Of a stretch of DNA of 64,000 nucleotides, positions 53,556 through 64,000 are shown one piece after another. Numbering within the stretch: the stretch's first letter is position 1; every line of letters begins with the position of its first letter. Below the pieces are notes generated by a model that worked only from the letters and a program-made list of their open reading frames with translations, had not been told where the DNA came from and ran no database searches. Source of the DNA: Ruegeria pomeroyi DSS-3 (GTDB lineage Bacteria > Pseudomonadota > Alphaproteobacteria > Rhodobacterales > Rhodobacteraceae); the NCBI RefSeq assembly GCF_000011965.2, contig NC_006569.1:1-64000 (forward strand), written 5' to 3'. The translations under genes and the position numbers were made by a program.

Positions 53556-56414
53556 ATGGCCTTCAAACTCACCGATTACGAAGCTTACGATTTCGCCAAC
53601 CGCCGCCATATCGGACCCAGCCCGCGCGAGATGGCCGATATGTTGCAGGTGATCGGCTTCAAGACGCTCGACCAGCTGATCGACGCCACCGTGCCGCCGT
53701 CGATCCGGCAGAAAGAGGCGCTGGACTGGGGTCCGGCCATGACCGAGCGCGACGCGCTCTATCACATGAAACAGGTCGCCTCGAAGAACAAGGTTCTGAC
53801 TTCGCTGATCGGCCAGGGCTATTACGGCACCACCACCCCGGCGCCGATCCTGCGCAATATCCTGGAAAACCCGGCCTGGTACACCGCCTATACCCCCTAT
53901 CAGCCCGAGATCAGCCAGGGCCGGCTTGAGGCGCTGTTGAACTTCCAGACCATGGTCAGCGATCTGACCGGGCTCGACGTGGCCAACGCCTCGCTGTTGG
54001 ACGAGGCCACCGCGGCGGCCGAGGCGATGGCCATGGCGAAACGCTCCAGCCGGTCCAAGGCCAACAACGCGGCCTTCTTCGTCGACAAGAACTGTCACCC
54101 CCAAACCGTCGCGGTGATCCGCACCCGGGCCGAGCCCTTGGGCGTGGATGTGCAGGTGGGCGACCCCTCCGAGCTGGAGGCCGGCGCGGTGTTTGGCGCC
54201 ATCTTCCAGTATCCCGGCACCTATGGCCATGTGCGCGATTACACCGCCGAGATCGCGGCGCTGCACGAGCACAACGCCATCGCCATCGTCGCGGCCGACA
54301 TCCTGTCGCTGGCGCTGCTGAAATCGCCCGGCGAGATGGGCGCCGATATCGCCATCGGCTCGACCCAGCGCTTTGGCGTGCCGATGGGCTATGGCGGCCC
54401 GCACGCGGCCTATATGGCCACCACCGACAAGCTTAAGCGTGCCATGCCGGGCCGGATCATCGGCGTCAGCATCGACGCGCGCGGCAACAAGGCCTATCGC
54501 CTGGCGCTGCAGACCCGCGAACAGCATATCCGCCGCGAAAAGGCCAACTCGAACGTCTGCACCGCCCAGGCGCTGCTGGCGGTGATGGCCTCGATGTATG
54601 CGGTCTATCACGGTCCGGACGGGATCAAGGCGATCGCGCAATCCGTGCACCGCAAGACCTCGCGCCTGGCCGCCGGGCTTGAGGAGCACGGGTTCAAAGT
54701 AGCGCCAGAAGTATTCTTTGACACCATCACAGTCGATGTCGGCCCCCTGCAAAAGACGGTGATCGAGGCCGCCGTGGCGCGTGGTGTCAACCTGCGCAAG
54801 GTGGGCAGTGACCGGATCGGCATTTCTCTGGACGAACAGACCCGCTCGGAAACCATCGAGGCGGTCTGGGGTGCCTTCGGCATCGACAAGAAGGATGACA
54901 GCGTCAAGAACCGTGCCTATCGCCTGCCCGATTACGCGCTGCGCGAGACGCCCTATCTGACCCATCCCATCTTCCACAAGAACCGGGCCGAGGCCGAGAT
55001 GACCCGCTATATGCGGCGTCTGGCCGACCGCGACCTGGCGCTGGACCGGGCGATGATCCCGCTGGGCAGCTGCACCATGAAGCTGAATGCCACCATCGAG
55101 ATGATCCCGGTGACCTGGCCGGAATTCGCAAACCTGCACCCCTTCGTGCCCGAGGATCAGGCGCAGGGCTATCTCGAGATGATCGACGACCTGTCCGAGA
55201 AACTGTGCCAGATCACCGGCTATGACGCGATCTCGATGCAGCCCAATTCGGGCGCGCAGGGTGAATATGCGGGCCTGATGACCATCCGCAACTATCACGC
55301 GGCTCAGGGGCAGGGACACCGCAACATCTGCCTGATCCCCACTTCGGCGCATGGCACCAACCCGGCCACCGCGCAGATGGTGGGCTATCAGGTGGTGCCG
55401 GTCCGCTCGGACGATCACGGCAATATCGACCTGGCCGATTTCCGCGCCAAGGCCGAGCAGCACAGCGCCAATCTGGCGGCCTGCATGATCACCTATCCCT
55501 CGACCCATGGCGTGTTCGAGGAGACCGTGCGTGAGGTTTGCGACATCACCCATGAACATGGCGGTCAGGTCTATATCGACGGGGCCAATATGAACGCGAT
55601 GGTGGGTCTGGCGCAGCCAGGCGAGATCGGCGGCGATGTGAGCCACCTGAACCTGCACAAGACCTTCTGCATTCCGCATGGCGGCGGCGGCCCCGGCATG
55701 GGTCCGATCGGGGTCAAGGCGCATCTGGCCGAACATCTGCCGGGCCATCCTGAATATGGCACGGCGGTGGGCCCGGTGTCGGCGGCGCCTTTCGGCTCGC
55801 CCTCGATCCTGCCGGTCAGCTGGGCCTATGTTCTGCTGATGGGCGGCGCAGGCCTGACCCAGGCGACCAAGGTGGCGATCCTGAACGCCAACTACATCGC
55901 CGCACGGCTCAAGGATGCCTATCCGATCCTCTACACCTCGGCGACGGGGCGGGTGGCGCATGAATGCATCCTCGACACCCGGCCGCTGAACGACGAGGGC
56001 GGCGTGAGCGTGGATGACGTGGCCAAGCGGTTGATCGACAGCGGGTTCCACGCGCCGACGATGAGCTGGCCGGTGGCGGGCACGCTGATGGTCGAACCCA
56101 CGGAATCCGAACCCAAGGACGAGCTGGACCGGTTCTGCGAGGCCATGCTGTCGATCCGCGCCGAGGCGCAACAGATCATCGACGGCAAGATCGACCCCGA
56201 AAACAACCCGCTCAAACACGCCCCCCATACGGTGCGTGACCTGGTGGGGGACTGGGACCGGCCCTACAGCCGTGAACAGGCCTGCTTCCCGCCGGGCAAC
56301 CTGGGTGTCGACAAGTACTGGCCGGTGGTGAACCGGGTCGACAACGCCTATGGCGACCGTCACCTTGTCTGCACCTGCCCGCCGATGGATGCCTATGAAG
56401 AGGCCGCCGAATAG
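53556..56414 (+). CDS. gcvP: Glycine dehydrogenase (decarboxylating) P protein
   Basis: A 952-aa full-length (fused alpha/beta) PLP enzyme that decarboxylates glycine onto the lipoyl arm. PLP lysine in [17 protein letters not shown] (about residue 710); other segments include [13 protein letters not shown] [39 protein letters not shown] and [20 protein letters not shown]. Forms the glycine cleavage system with GcvT, GcvH and the Lpd encoded elsewhere. Confidence 0.98.
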   Translation: MAFKLTDYEAYDFANRRHIGPSPREMADMLQVIGFKTLDQLIDATVPPSIRQKEALDWGPAMTERDALYHMKQVASKNKVLTSLIGQGYYGTTTPAPILRNILENPAWYTAYTPYQPEISQGRLEALLNFQTMVSDLTGLDVANASLLDEATAAAEAMAMAKRSSRSKANNAAFFVDKNCHPQTVAVIRTRAEPLGVDVQVGDPSELEAGAVFGAIFQYPGTYGHVRDYTAEIAALHEHNAIAIVAADILSLALLKSPGEMGADIAIGSTQRFGVPMGYGGPHAAYMATTDKLKRAMPGRIIGVSIDARGNKAYRLALQTREQHIRREKANSNVCTAQALLAVMASMYAVYHGPDGIKAIAQSVHRKTSRLAAGLEEHGFKVAPEVFFDTITVDVGPLQKTVIEAAVARGVNLRKVGSDRIGISLDEQTRSETIEAVWGAFGIDKKDDSVKNRAYRLPDYALRETPYLTHPIFHKNRAEAEMTRYMRRLADRDLALDRAMIPLGSCTMKLNATIEMIPVTWPEFANLHPFVPEDQAQGYLEMIDDLSEKLCQITGYDAISMQPNSGAQGEYAGLMTIRNYHAAQGQGHRNICLIPTSAHGTNPATAQMVGYQVVPVRSDDHGNIDLADFRAKAEQHSANLAACMITYPSTHGVFEETVREVCDITHEHGGQVYIDGANMNAMVGLAQPGEIGGDVSHLNLHKTFCIPHGGGGPGMGPIGVKAHLAEHLPGHPEYGTAVGPVSAAPFGSPSILPVSWAYVLLMGGAGLTQATKVAILNANYIAARLKDAYPILYTSATGRVAHECILDTRPLNDEGGVSVDDVAKRLIDSGFHAPTMSWPVAGTLMVEPTESEPKDELDRFCEAMLSIRAEAQQIIDGKIDPENNPLKHAPHTVRDLVGDWDRPYSREQACFPPGNLGVDKYWPVVNRVDNAYGDRHLVCTCPPMDAYEEAAE

Positions 56415-56473
56415 CGTGCCGACCGGGGCGGGCGCCCGCGCCCGTCCTGTCCCGAGCAAACGGGAAGGATAAC

Positions 56474-57430
56474 ATGATCTGCCCTGACCAGACCCGCGCC
56501 GCGCGCCCGGCGCGGGAGATCGACATCATTCTGCCCGATGGCAGCCCGCCCTCGGCGGCACGGATGCTGGCCGATCTGTTTCGCACCGCAAACGAGATCC
56601 TGGGCGCCCATGCCTATCGGGTCTCGGTACATCGGCTGGCGGCGCAGCCCTGCGCCGATCCACGCCGCTGGACCCGGCGGACCGTCATCCTGCTGGGCGA
56701 TATCCGCACACGCTGGAGCGTGGCGGACCCGTTATTGCCGGTGTTGCGGGTCCTGTTGGCGCAGGCGCCGCGCCGGGTGCTGGTGGGGGGCGCGGTGTTC
56801 CTGTTGCGCGATGCCGGGCTGGCGCGGAACTGCGCGCTGGCGATCCACTCAAACTTTTGCGCCGCCGCCGCCGAAGAGGGGTTGGAGGGGCTGCCCGATG
56901 CACCGCTCTTTCACTCTGACGGGCCGGTTTCCAGCGCGGTCAGCGGTTTTGCCGCAGTGCCGCTGATGCTGGACCTGATCGCCGAGGATCATGGCCAGGT
57001 CAGCGCGGATGCCCTGCGCGCCTATCTGGGCCTGCCCGCGCCCCAGTCGCAGCCCCGCAGCCGCCTGAGCCTGGGCCTGTTGCAAAGGGCCCGCGGCGAC
57101 CGGCTGATCGAGCGCACGCTGACCCTGATGCAGGAGCATATCGAGGAGCCGCTGAGGATCGGCGATCTCGCGGGCATGCTGGGGGTCTCGACGCGCAAGC
57201 TGCAACGGCAATTCCTGGACCTGACCGGCGAGGGGCCGCTGGCCGCCTATCGCGCCTTGCGGATCGAACGGGCGCAGCAATTGCTGGAGCAGACCAATCT
57301 GCCGCTGACCGAGATCATTGCGGCGACCGGGTTCGGCACCCATTCCAATCTGGCCCGATGGATGCGCAAGGAAACCGGGGCCAGCCCGCATATCCTGCGC
57401 CAGCGCGCCCTGTCGGGACGCGCGGCCTAG
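56474..57430 (+). CDS. AraC-family regulator with GATase1/DJ-1-like domain
   Basis: A 318-aa regulator of the GlxA/GbdR type: N-terminal DJ-1/PfpI-like sensor at about 15-190 and two AraC HTH motifs at about 215-312 (EPLRIGDLAGMLGVSTRKLQ; ERAQQLLEQTNLPLTEIIAA). GbdR-like members control glycine betaine, dimethylglycine and carnitine catabolism. Position after gcvTHP and near a dimethylglycine-dehydrogenase-like gene fits that role, but the effector is inferred. Confidence 0.88.
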   Translation: MICPDQTRAARPAREIDIILPDGSPPSAARMLADLFRTANEILGAHAYRVSVHRLAAQPCADPRRWTRRTVILLGDIRTRWSVADPLLPVLRVLLAQAPRRVLVGGAVFLLRDAGLARNCALAIHSNFCAAAAEEGLEGLPDAPLFHSDGPVSSAVSGFAAVPLMLDLIAEDHGQVSADALRAYLGLPAPQSQPRSRLSLGLLQRARGDRLIERTLTLMQEHIEEPLRIGDLAGMLGVSTRKLQRQFLDLTGEGPLAAYRALRIERAQQLLEQTNLPLTEIIAATGFGTHSNLARWMRKETGASPHILRQRALSGRAA

Positions 57431-57446
57431 GTCACGAAACGAAAAC

Positions 57447-57466
57447 GGGGCGGCAAGGGCCGCCCC
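57447..57466. terminator. Two-way hairpin between the AraC gene and katG
   Basis: Perfect 8-bp stem GGGGCGGC / GCCGCCCC with an AAGG loop; preceded by GAAAAC and followed by ATCTTCC, so it is a modest terminator in both directions for the convergent genes. Confidence 0.7.
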
Positions 57467-57489
57467 ATCTTCCTGGTCCGTGGTCCCGA

Positions 57490-59697
<2,208 letters not shown>

Positions 59698-59801
59698 TCA
59701 TGAGTTGATAGAATGGGTTGCAGCACCAGAAAGAACCGGTCGCGGCCGTGGCACTCACCGGGGTATCCTGATGTCATGAGGCGAGACTAGCAAAGGAACA
59801 T

Positions 59802-59828
59802 GATCGGAATAAGTTACATTTTCCGATC
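59802..59828. promoter_or_regulatory. Inverted repeat upstream of katG
   Basis: GATCGGAA-N11-TTCCGATC, perfect arms, 117-143 bp before the katG start and just after the racemase gene ends. The N11 spacing suits a LysR-type regulator; for katG the obvious candidate is OxyR, but the classic ATAG-N7-CTAT tetramers are not visible. Confidence 0.5.
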
Positions 59829-59845
59829 TATTCGATAATCAAAGC

Positions 59846-60544
59846 TTATGGCTTTGCCAGGGTGTGATCGCGGATCGCTTCGGCCAGCACATCGACCGTG
59901 TCGATCACCGGCGGGGAGGAGGGCAGGCTGTCGGCGATCAGCGAGAATTCGGAACAGGCAACAAAGATCAGCGCGGCTCCCTTGTCGGCCAGTTCCTCTG
60001 CCGCGGCGGTCAGAATCGCGCGGGCGGCGGGCACCGGTCCTTCGGCCTTGATGGTGCGAATCGCAGTCAGCATGCGGTCGGCGTCCTCGGGCCAGAGCGG
60101 AGTGAGCTGCGCCTCGGCCAGCGCCGCATCGAAGACGCCCGCCATCCGCACGGCGGGCGAGGCAAGCAGGCCCACCCGTGCGCCCGGTGCCACTAGCGCG
60201 CGCGCGCGTGCCACCGACAGCGATACCATGTTCAACAGCGGAATCGACACCGCCGCCTCGATAGCGGGGGCATAGTGATGGGCAGTGTTGCAGGGCATGC
60301 CAAGCGCGGTAGCGCCGGCCTGTTCCAGCCCCCGCGCCATCTGGGCCAGGGTGGGACCGGGATCGGTGCCGGTGCCCTGGATCAGATGTGCGATCCGCGA
60401 GGGCACCTGCGGGTTCATGTCGATCAACAGCGGCAGGTGATCGGCATCATCCGCCGCGCGAACCGTTGCCAGCAGCCGCTGTTGCAGCAGGATCGTCGCC
60501 TCGGGGCCCATGCCGCCCAGAATGCCAACCACGCGCCGGGTCAT
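59846..60544 (-). CDS. Aspartate/glutamate racemase family protein
   Basis: A 232-aa PLP-independent racemase of the Asp/Glu/hydantoin group. Start GILGGMGPEATILLQQRLLA, first active-site Cys in LGMPCNTAHHYAPAIE, second in FVACSEFSLIAD (usual GCTE replaced by ACSE). I prefer the ATG that overlaps the stop of a 13-codon upstream ORF (ATGA) to a GTG three codons earlier, because only the upstream ORF has a good ribosome site. Likely interconverts L- and D-acidic amino acids; not tied to its neighbours by an obvious pathway. Confidence 0.85.
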   Translation of the reverse strand: MTRRVVGILGGMGPEATILLQQRLLATVRAADDADHLPLLIDMNPQVPSRIAHLIQGTGTDPGPTLAQMARGLEQAGATALGMPCNTAHHYAPAIEAAVSIPLLNMVSLSVARARALVAPGARVGLLASPAVRMAGVFDAALAEAQLTPLWPEDADRMLTAIRTIKAEGPVPAARAILTAAAEELADKGAALIFVACSEFSLIADSLPSSPPVIDTVDVLAEAIRDHTLAKP

Positions 60545-60582
60545 GTCGGGCACCGGCCGGGGCAGGGGAGAAGGCTGGGCAT
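60541..60582 (-). CDS. Short leader ORF coupled to the racemase gene
   Basis: A 13-codon ORF (M-P-S-L-L-P-C-P-G-R-C-P-T) with a GAAAGGACACC ribosome site and a stop codon overlapping the racemase ATG (ATGA). The racemase has no Shine-Dalgarno of its own, so ribosomes probably reach it by finishing this ORF. Three Leu/Pro and Pro-rich codons could give pausing control. No protein evidence. Confidence 0.45.
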   Translation of the reverse strand: MPSLLPCPGRCPT

Positions 60583-60656
60583 GTTGGTGTCCTTTCGGGT
60601 CTATGCATCAAGGAGGCTGCGCTTACGAAAGCCGCAACCGGGCGGATAGGCAAGGG

Positions 60657-63092
60657 TCAGCCGCGCATGCGGGCATGGTCGGGGTCATAGGGCGAGGGTG
60701 CGATCACCCGCGCGGCCACCATGTCACCACAGAGGTCCAGCATCATCTCACTGCCCGGCTCCGCCAGTTCGGGATCGACAAAGGCATAGGCCAGGTTCAT
60801 GCCGACCCGATGGCCCCAGTCGCCCGAGGTCACCGTGCCGACCACCCGCTGCCCCACCATCAGCGAAGCGCCGCCGCGGGCCGGGGCGCGGTCGGTGGCG
60901 ATCTGAAGGGTGACCAGCATCTTGCGCGGGCCGTCAGACTGGCGGTCGAGCAGCGCTGGTTTGCCGATGAATGCGCCCTTGTCCAGCTTGACGAACCGGC
61001 TGAGCCCGGTTTCAAACGGGTCGAACTCAGTGATCAGATCGGCCTTCCAGTGCAGGAAGCCTTTTTCCATCCGCATCGATTCCACCGCCCGGGCGCCGAA
61101 CAGGGTCAGGCCATGCGCCTCACCCGCCTTCCTGAGCGCCAGATAGGCCGCATAGAGCGAGGCGTTGGGAATGTGGATCTCATAGGCCAGCTCACCCGAG
61201 AAACTGACCCCCATGACCGTTGCCGGGGCAAAGCCGATGAAACACTCGCGCACCGAGAGCCAGGGGAAGGCCTCGCGCGACCAGTCGCCCCGGGCGCAGG
61301 CTGAGAGCACCGCGCGCGCCCGGGGGCCGGCCAGGACCAGGATGGTCTGGTCATTGGTGAGGGAGCGCAGCTGCACGTCCTCGCCTGGCTGGATATGCTG
61401 GCTGAGCCAGTCCATGTCGTGAAATTCGCTGGCGGCGGCGGAGCCGTACCAGACCCGCGCGGGCCCGCGGTCCGAGGCGGGAAGATTGGCGATAGTCGCC
61501 TCTGCCTTGATCATGCCGTGATGGTTCAGCAGGTAACCGAGGCCAACGCGGCCCGCACGCTTGGTGACGCTGCCGCAGAACATGCGGTCGAGGAAGGCAT
61601 GGCGGCCGCTGCCGGTGATTTCGATCCTGTTGAAGCCGTTCACCTCGGCCAGTCCCACGCTGTTCTGGACAGCTTTCACCTCGGCGGCGACGACGTCGAA
61701 GGCTTCGTCGAAATCGAAGGTGAGCGAGGGGTGGAACTCGGGCGAGGGCTTGATGTAATCCACCCGCTCCCAGCCGTTTACAACGGTGAACTCGGCCCCT
61801 TCAGCGGCCAGAACCGGGGTCAGCGGCGTGGTCTTGGCCGGGCGGCCAGCGGGGCGGTGCTCATGCGGGAAGTGGAAGCGGAATTCGTTCTGATAGTCTT
61901 CGATTGCCTTCAGCGCGGTCAGTTCCACATTTGCGTGACCGGTGAACCGGCGCGGGTCGATGCACCAGGTGTCATAACAGGCCTCGCCATGTACGATCAT
62001 CTGTGCCAGCAGCCAGCCATGGCCGCCGCCCTCGCCCAGACCGGCGCGCAGACCGATGGCGCAGAACGCATTGCGCTTGCCCGGGATCGGTCCGATCAGC
62101 GGAGCGCCGTCGATGGTATAGGTGATCGGGCCGTTCACGATCGAGCGGATGCCGGTTTCGCGCAACGCGGGCATGCGGGCAAAGGCGCCTTCCAGCACGT
62201 CCATCACCCGATCCAGATCGTCGGGACAGAGCGCGTTGACGAAATTCGGGTCGATCCCGTCCATGCCCCAGGTCTGGCAATCCTGTTCGTAGAAACCGAT
62301 CAGAAGCCCGCTCTTTTCCTGCCGGCAGTAGTAGTCCGAGATCGGGCAGCGGATCAGCGGCATGCGGTGACCTGCCGCCACGATTTCCGGGATATCCTCG
62401 GTCAGGAAATACTGGTGCTCCATCGAGGCGACCGGGTGATGCACGCCCATCATGGCGCCCACCTCGTTGACGCGATAGCCGCAGGCGTTCACCACGATAT
62501 CGCAATCGATATCGCCGTTTTCGGTATGCACCGTCCAGGTGTCGTCCTTGTGCTGGGTCAGCGCGGTCACCGGCGTGTTGCGATAGACCTCGGCCCCGGC
62601 CTTGCGCGCGTGATAGGCCAGCGCCTGGCACAGCTGCGCCGGGTCGATATCGCCATCCAGCGGATCCCACAGCCCGCCCAGCAGGTTCTCGGTCGAAATC
62701 AGCGGATGGCGGCGGGCGCATTCTTGGGCGTCGATGACCTCGAAATGCACATCCATCCCGCGTGCCATCGAGGTGAAATGGCGGTACCCCTGCATCTGCT
62801 CGGGCGTATTGGCCAGCCGGATGCCGCCATCGCCGTGGTGATAGTTGATCGGGTATTCGGGGTTTTCGGCAAGCGCCTTGTACAGCGCGATGGAGTGGCT
62901 TTTCAGCCCCACCATCGTCTGGTTCATGCCAAAGTTGGTGACCTGGGCGGCAGAGTGCCAGGTGGTGCCGCTGGTCAGCTCGTTGCGTTCGACCAGAACC
63001 ACATCGGTCCAGCCTTCTTGTGTGAGGTGATACAGCGTCGAACATCCGGCGATACCGCCACCAATAACAACGACCCGTGTACGCGATTTCAT
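60657..63092 (-). CDS. Dimethylglycine dehydrogenase-like flavoprotein with GcvT domains
   Basis: An 811-aa enzyme of the dimethylglycine/sarcosine dehydrogenase group that oxidises an N-methyl group and passes the one-carbon unit to tetrahydrofolate. N-terminal DAO domain with GGGIAGCSTLYHL (FAD) and TSGTTWHSAAQV, His46 at the covalent-flavin site; FAO_M region near 375-430; GCV_T and GCV_T_C from about 440 to 800 (GELAYEIHIPNASL; MRMEKGFLHWKADLI; VTSGDWGHRVGMNLAYAFVD). Exact substrate unknown. Flanked by the dimethylargininase-type gene upstream. Confidence 0.88.
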   Translation of the reverse strand: MKSRTRVVVIGGGIAGCSTLYHLTQEGWTDVVLVERNELTSGTTWHSAAQVTNFGMNQTMVGLKSHSIALYKALAENPEYPINYHHGDGGIRLANTPEQMQGYRHFTSMARGMDVHFEVIDAQECARRHPLISTENLLGGLWDPLDGDIDPAQLCQALAYHARKAGAEVYRNTPVTALTQHKDDTWTVHTENGDIDCDIVVNACGYRVNEVGAMMGVHHPVASMEHQYFLTEDIPEIVAAGHRMPLIRCPISDYYCRQEKSGLLIGFYEQDCQTWGMDGIDPNFVNALCPDDLDRVMDVLEGAFARMPALRETGIRSIVNGPITYTIDGAPLIGPIPGKRNAFCAIGLRAGLGEGGGHGWLLAQMIVHGEACYDTWCIDPRRFTGHANVELTALKAIEDYQNEFRFHFPHEHRPAGRPAKTTPLTPVLAAEGAEFTVVNGWERVDYIKPSPEFHPSLTFDFDEAFDVVAAEVKAVQNSVGLAEVNGFNRIEITGSGRHAFLDRMFCGSVTKRAGRVGLGYLLNHHGMIKAEATIANLPASDRGPARVWYGSAAASEFHDMDWLSQHIQPGEDVQLRSLTNDQTILVLAGPRARAVLSACARGDWSREAFPWLSVRECFIGFAPATVMGVSFSGELAYEIHIPNASLYAAYLALRKAGEAHGLTLFGARAVESMRMEKGFLHWKADLITEFDPFETGLSRFVKLDKGAFIGKPALLDRQSDGPRKMLVTLQIATDRAPARGGASLMVGQRVVGTVTSGDWGHRVGMNLAYAFVDPELAEPGSEMMLDLCGDMVAARVIAPSPYDPDHARMRG

Positions 63093-63204
63093 GTTGGGGT
63101 GCCTCCAAAACTCTGCGCCAATTAGGGCACGGGATATTCGTCACCGGCAACAATGCGATTGTGGATCAAGCAACATCAAAAGAAGATTTGAAAGTTTGAA
63201 ATTC

Positions 63205-63229
63205 GCGCCACCCCCGGTCGGGATGGCGC
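63205..63229 (-). terminator. Terminator of the dimethylargininase gene
   Basis: Stem GCGCCA / TGGCGC with inner CCCG / CGGG pairs, five bases after the stop codon of the upstream gene; on the minus strand it is followed by the T-rich GAATTTCAAACTTT. Confidence 0.7.
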
Positions 63230-63233
63230 AGGT

Positions 63234-64000
63234 TCAGAACCGCAACGACAGACAGGACATGCCGCCGTCAAGCTTGGCGCATTCGCTGTTGTCGATTTCC
63301 ACAACCTCAAATCCGGCTTTGTCCAGAATCTCGGCGGTTTTCGGGAACCCTGCGGGCATCAGTACCAGCTTGTTGAACCGGATCGTGTTGGCGGCGGCCT
63401 CTTCGCCGGGGGCGGTGTGGATCACCCGGTAGCCGTCAAAACAGCCCGAGGCATCCAGCCGCTCGGTCGCCAGAATGGTCTCGCCATCCAGGAGCGAGCA
63501 GTCGGTCTTGAAATGTAGCACGCCGGGCGGGGTAAAGACCTCGCGCAGGGTATAGCCCCAGTCGCTGACGATACCGGCCAGTTCGGCCACCCCGGCGGCA
63601 TCGGTCCGGTCCGAACGACCCACCAGGATCTCGCGCCCGGTGACCAGGATATCGCCGCCCTCGATATGGCCGGGGCCGGCAATCTCGCGCAGCTCGCCAT
63701 AACAGGCGCGCAGGGCCGGGGCCATCTCGGCCACCTCGCCCATTCGGCTGGGGGCGCCGGGTCGCATCAGAACAGCGCCCCGGGGCAGGCAGAGCGCGGT
63801 ATCCTCGACAAACAGCGCGTCGGGATAGGCATCGAGCGGGGGCAGTTCGATCACCTCGGCGCCGGTGCTTTTCAGGGTGGCGACATAGTGGTCATGCGCC
63901 TTTTGCATGCGGCCCAGATCGGGAGTGCCGATATCCTCGGCCCTGAGCCCGTCGATCACGCTGGGCGCCGGGCGGCGGGTGATCGCGCGCGAGAATTCAT
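63234..64000 (-). CDS. Dimethylarginine dimethylaminohydrolase (DDAH) family, 5' end outside window
   Basis: About 255 residues of a guanidino-group-modifying enzyme that would hydrolyse N-omega-methylated arginine to citrulline and methylamines, or act on arginine as a deiminase. Seen: EFSRAITRRPAPSVIDGL at the N-terminus, LFVEDTALCLP, GPGHIEGGDILV, LHFKTDCSLLDG (catalytic His) and GGMSCLSLRF with the nucleophilic Cys near the C-terminus. An internal GTG at 63959 would cut off a conserved N-terminus; the open frame reaches the window edge, so the start codon is just outside. Near a dimethylglycine-dehydrogenase-like gene. Confidence 0.85.
   Translation of the reverse strand, partial: EFSRAITRRPAPSVIDGLRAEDIGTPDLGRMQKAHDHYVATLKSTGAEVIELPPLDAYPDALFVEDTALCLPRGAVLMRPGAPSRMGEVAEMAPALRACYGELREIAGPGHIEGGDILVTGREILVGRSDRTDAAGVAELAGIVSDWGYTLREVFTPPGVLHFKTDCSLLDGETILATERLDASGCFDGYRVIHTAPGEEAAANTIRFNKLVLMPAGFPKTAEILDKAGFEVVEIDNSECAKLDGGMSCLSLRF

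Noticed and set aside
53496-56459. A 987-codon antisense frame opposite gcvP, and similar long frames opposite katG (57781-59703) and the DUF819/PLP genes (15567-17936)
   Set aside because: High-GC shadow frames; the sense strands encode clearly recognisable proteins.
60545-60553. GTG start of the racemase three codons upstream
   Set aside because: It lies inside the short leader ORF without a ribosome site; the ATG in the ATGA overlap is better supported.

Overview
The window looks like chromosome from a marine Roseobacter-group alphaproteobacterium (Rhodobacterales, probably near Ruegeria/Silicibacter). The evidence is high-GC coding bias throughout, a SAM/SAH riboswitch (a class described mainly in Rhodobacterales) in front of metK, and a gene set typical of the group: Na+-NQR, protocatechuate and homoprotocatechuate catabolism, nitrous oxide reduction, a glycine cleavage operon and a GcvT-fused flavin dehydrogenase. 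I see no insertion sequence, prophage, CRISPR array, rRNA or tRNA. The only mobile-looking DNA is short intergenic palindromic repeats.

Layout. 1-14.9 kb is mostly housekeeping: a PhyH-type dioxygenase, miaB, a secreted-protein pair (OmpA-family protein plus lipoprotein sharing a small domain), phoH-ybeY-corC-lnt, riboswitch-metK, a P-loop kinase, a periplasmic ClpP-fold protein, trmB, aroA-cmk. 14.9-20.4 kb (minus strand) holds a YHS-domain protein and an unfamiliar operon: a TetR regulator with a clear palindromic operator, a membrane-anchored mini-cytochrome c, a Tat-exported sugar-lactone-oxidase-like flavoprotein, a PLP racemase/aldolase-fold enzyme with an altered metal site, and a DUF819 membrane protein. 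20.4-24.5 kb is hpaEDGH (homoprotocatechuate meta-cleavage). 24.9-33.0 kb is nqrABCDEF followed, after a CBS-domain gene on the other strand, by a small membrane protein, apbE and nqrM, i.e. the sodium pump plus its flavin and iron maturation factors.

33.0-37.5 kb carries a LuxR-type regulator, a RoxA-like di-heme protein and two overlapping crcB genes. 37.5-42.4 kb is pobA-pcaC-pcaH-pcaG-BKACE with divergent pcaQ: 4-hydroxybenzoate to protocatechuate, ring cleavage and decarboxylation, with a BKACE enzyme that may replace the usual CoA transferase/thiolase end of the pathway. 42.4-50.9 kb is an FNR/NNR-type box, a small Cys-rich secreted protein, nosRZDFYL and a cytochrome c. 50.9-57.4 kb is an XRE-cupin regulator, a structured leader, gcvTHP and an AraC/GATase-type regulator. 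The last part is katG, an Asp/Glu racemase preceded by a short coupled ORF, a dimethylglycine-dehydrogenase-like protein and the 3' part of a dimethylargininase-type gene that runs off the window.

How the parts connect: apbE can flavinylate NqrB, NqrC and also NosR, which carries the same SGAT-type target, so one maturase may serve both respiratory modules. The pca and hpa blocks feed aromatic monomers into central metabolism. The gcv, flavin demethylase and AraC-GATase genes look like a methylated-amine/glycine one-carbon neighbourhood. The best candidate for an undescribed system is the TetR / cytochrome c / Tat flavoprotein / PLP enzyme / DUF819 operon. The most unusual DNA-level signals are the paired palindromes with 3-nt centres and the long hairpin in the gcvT leader.
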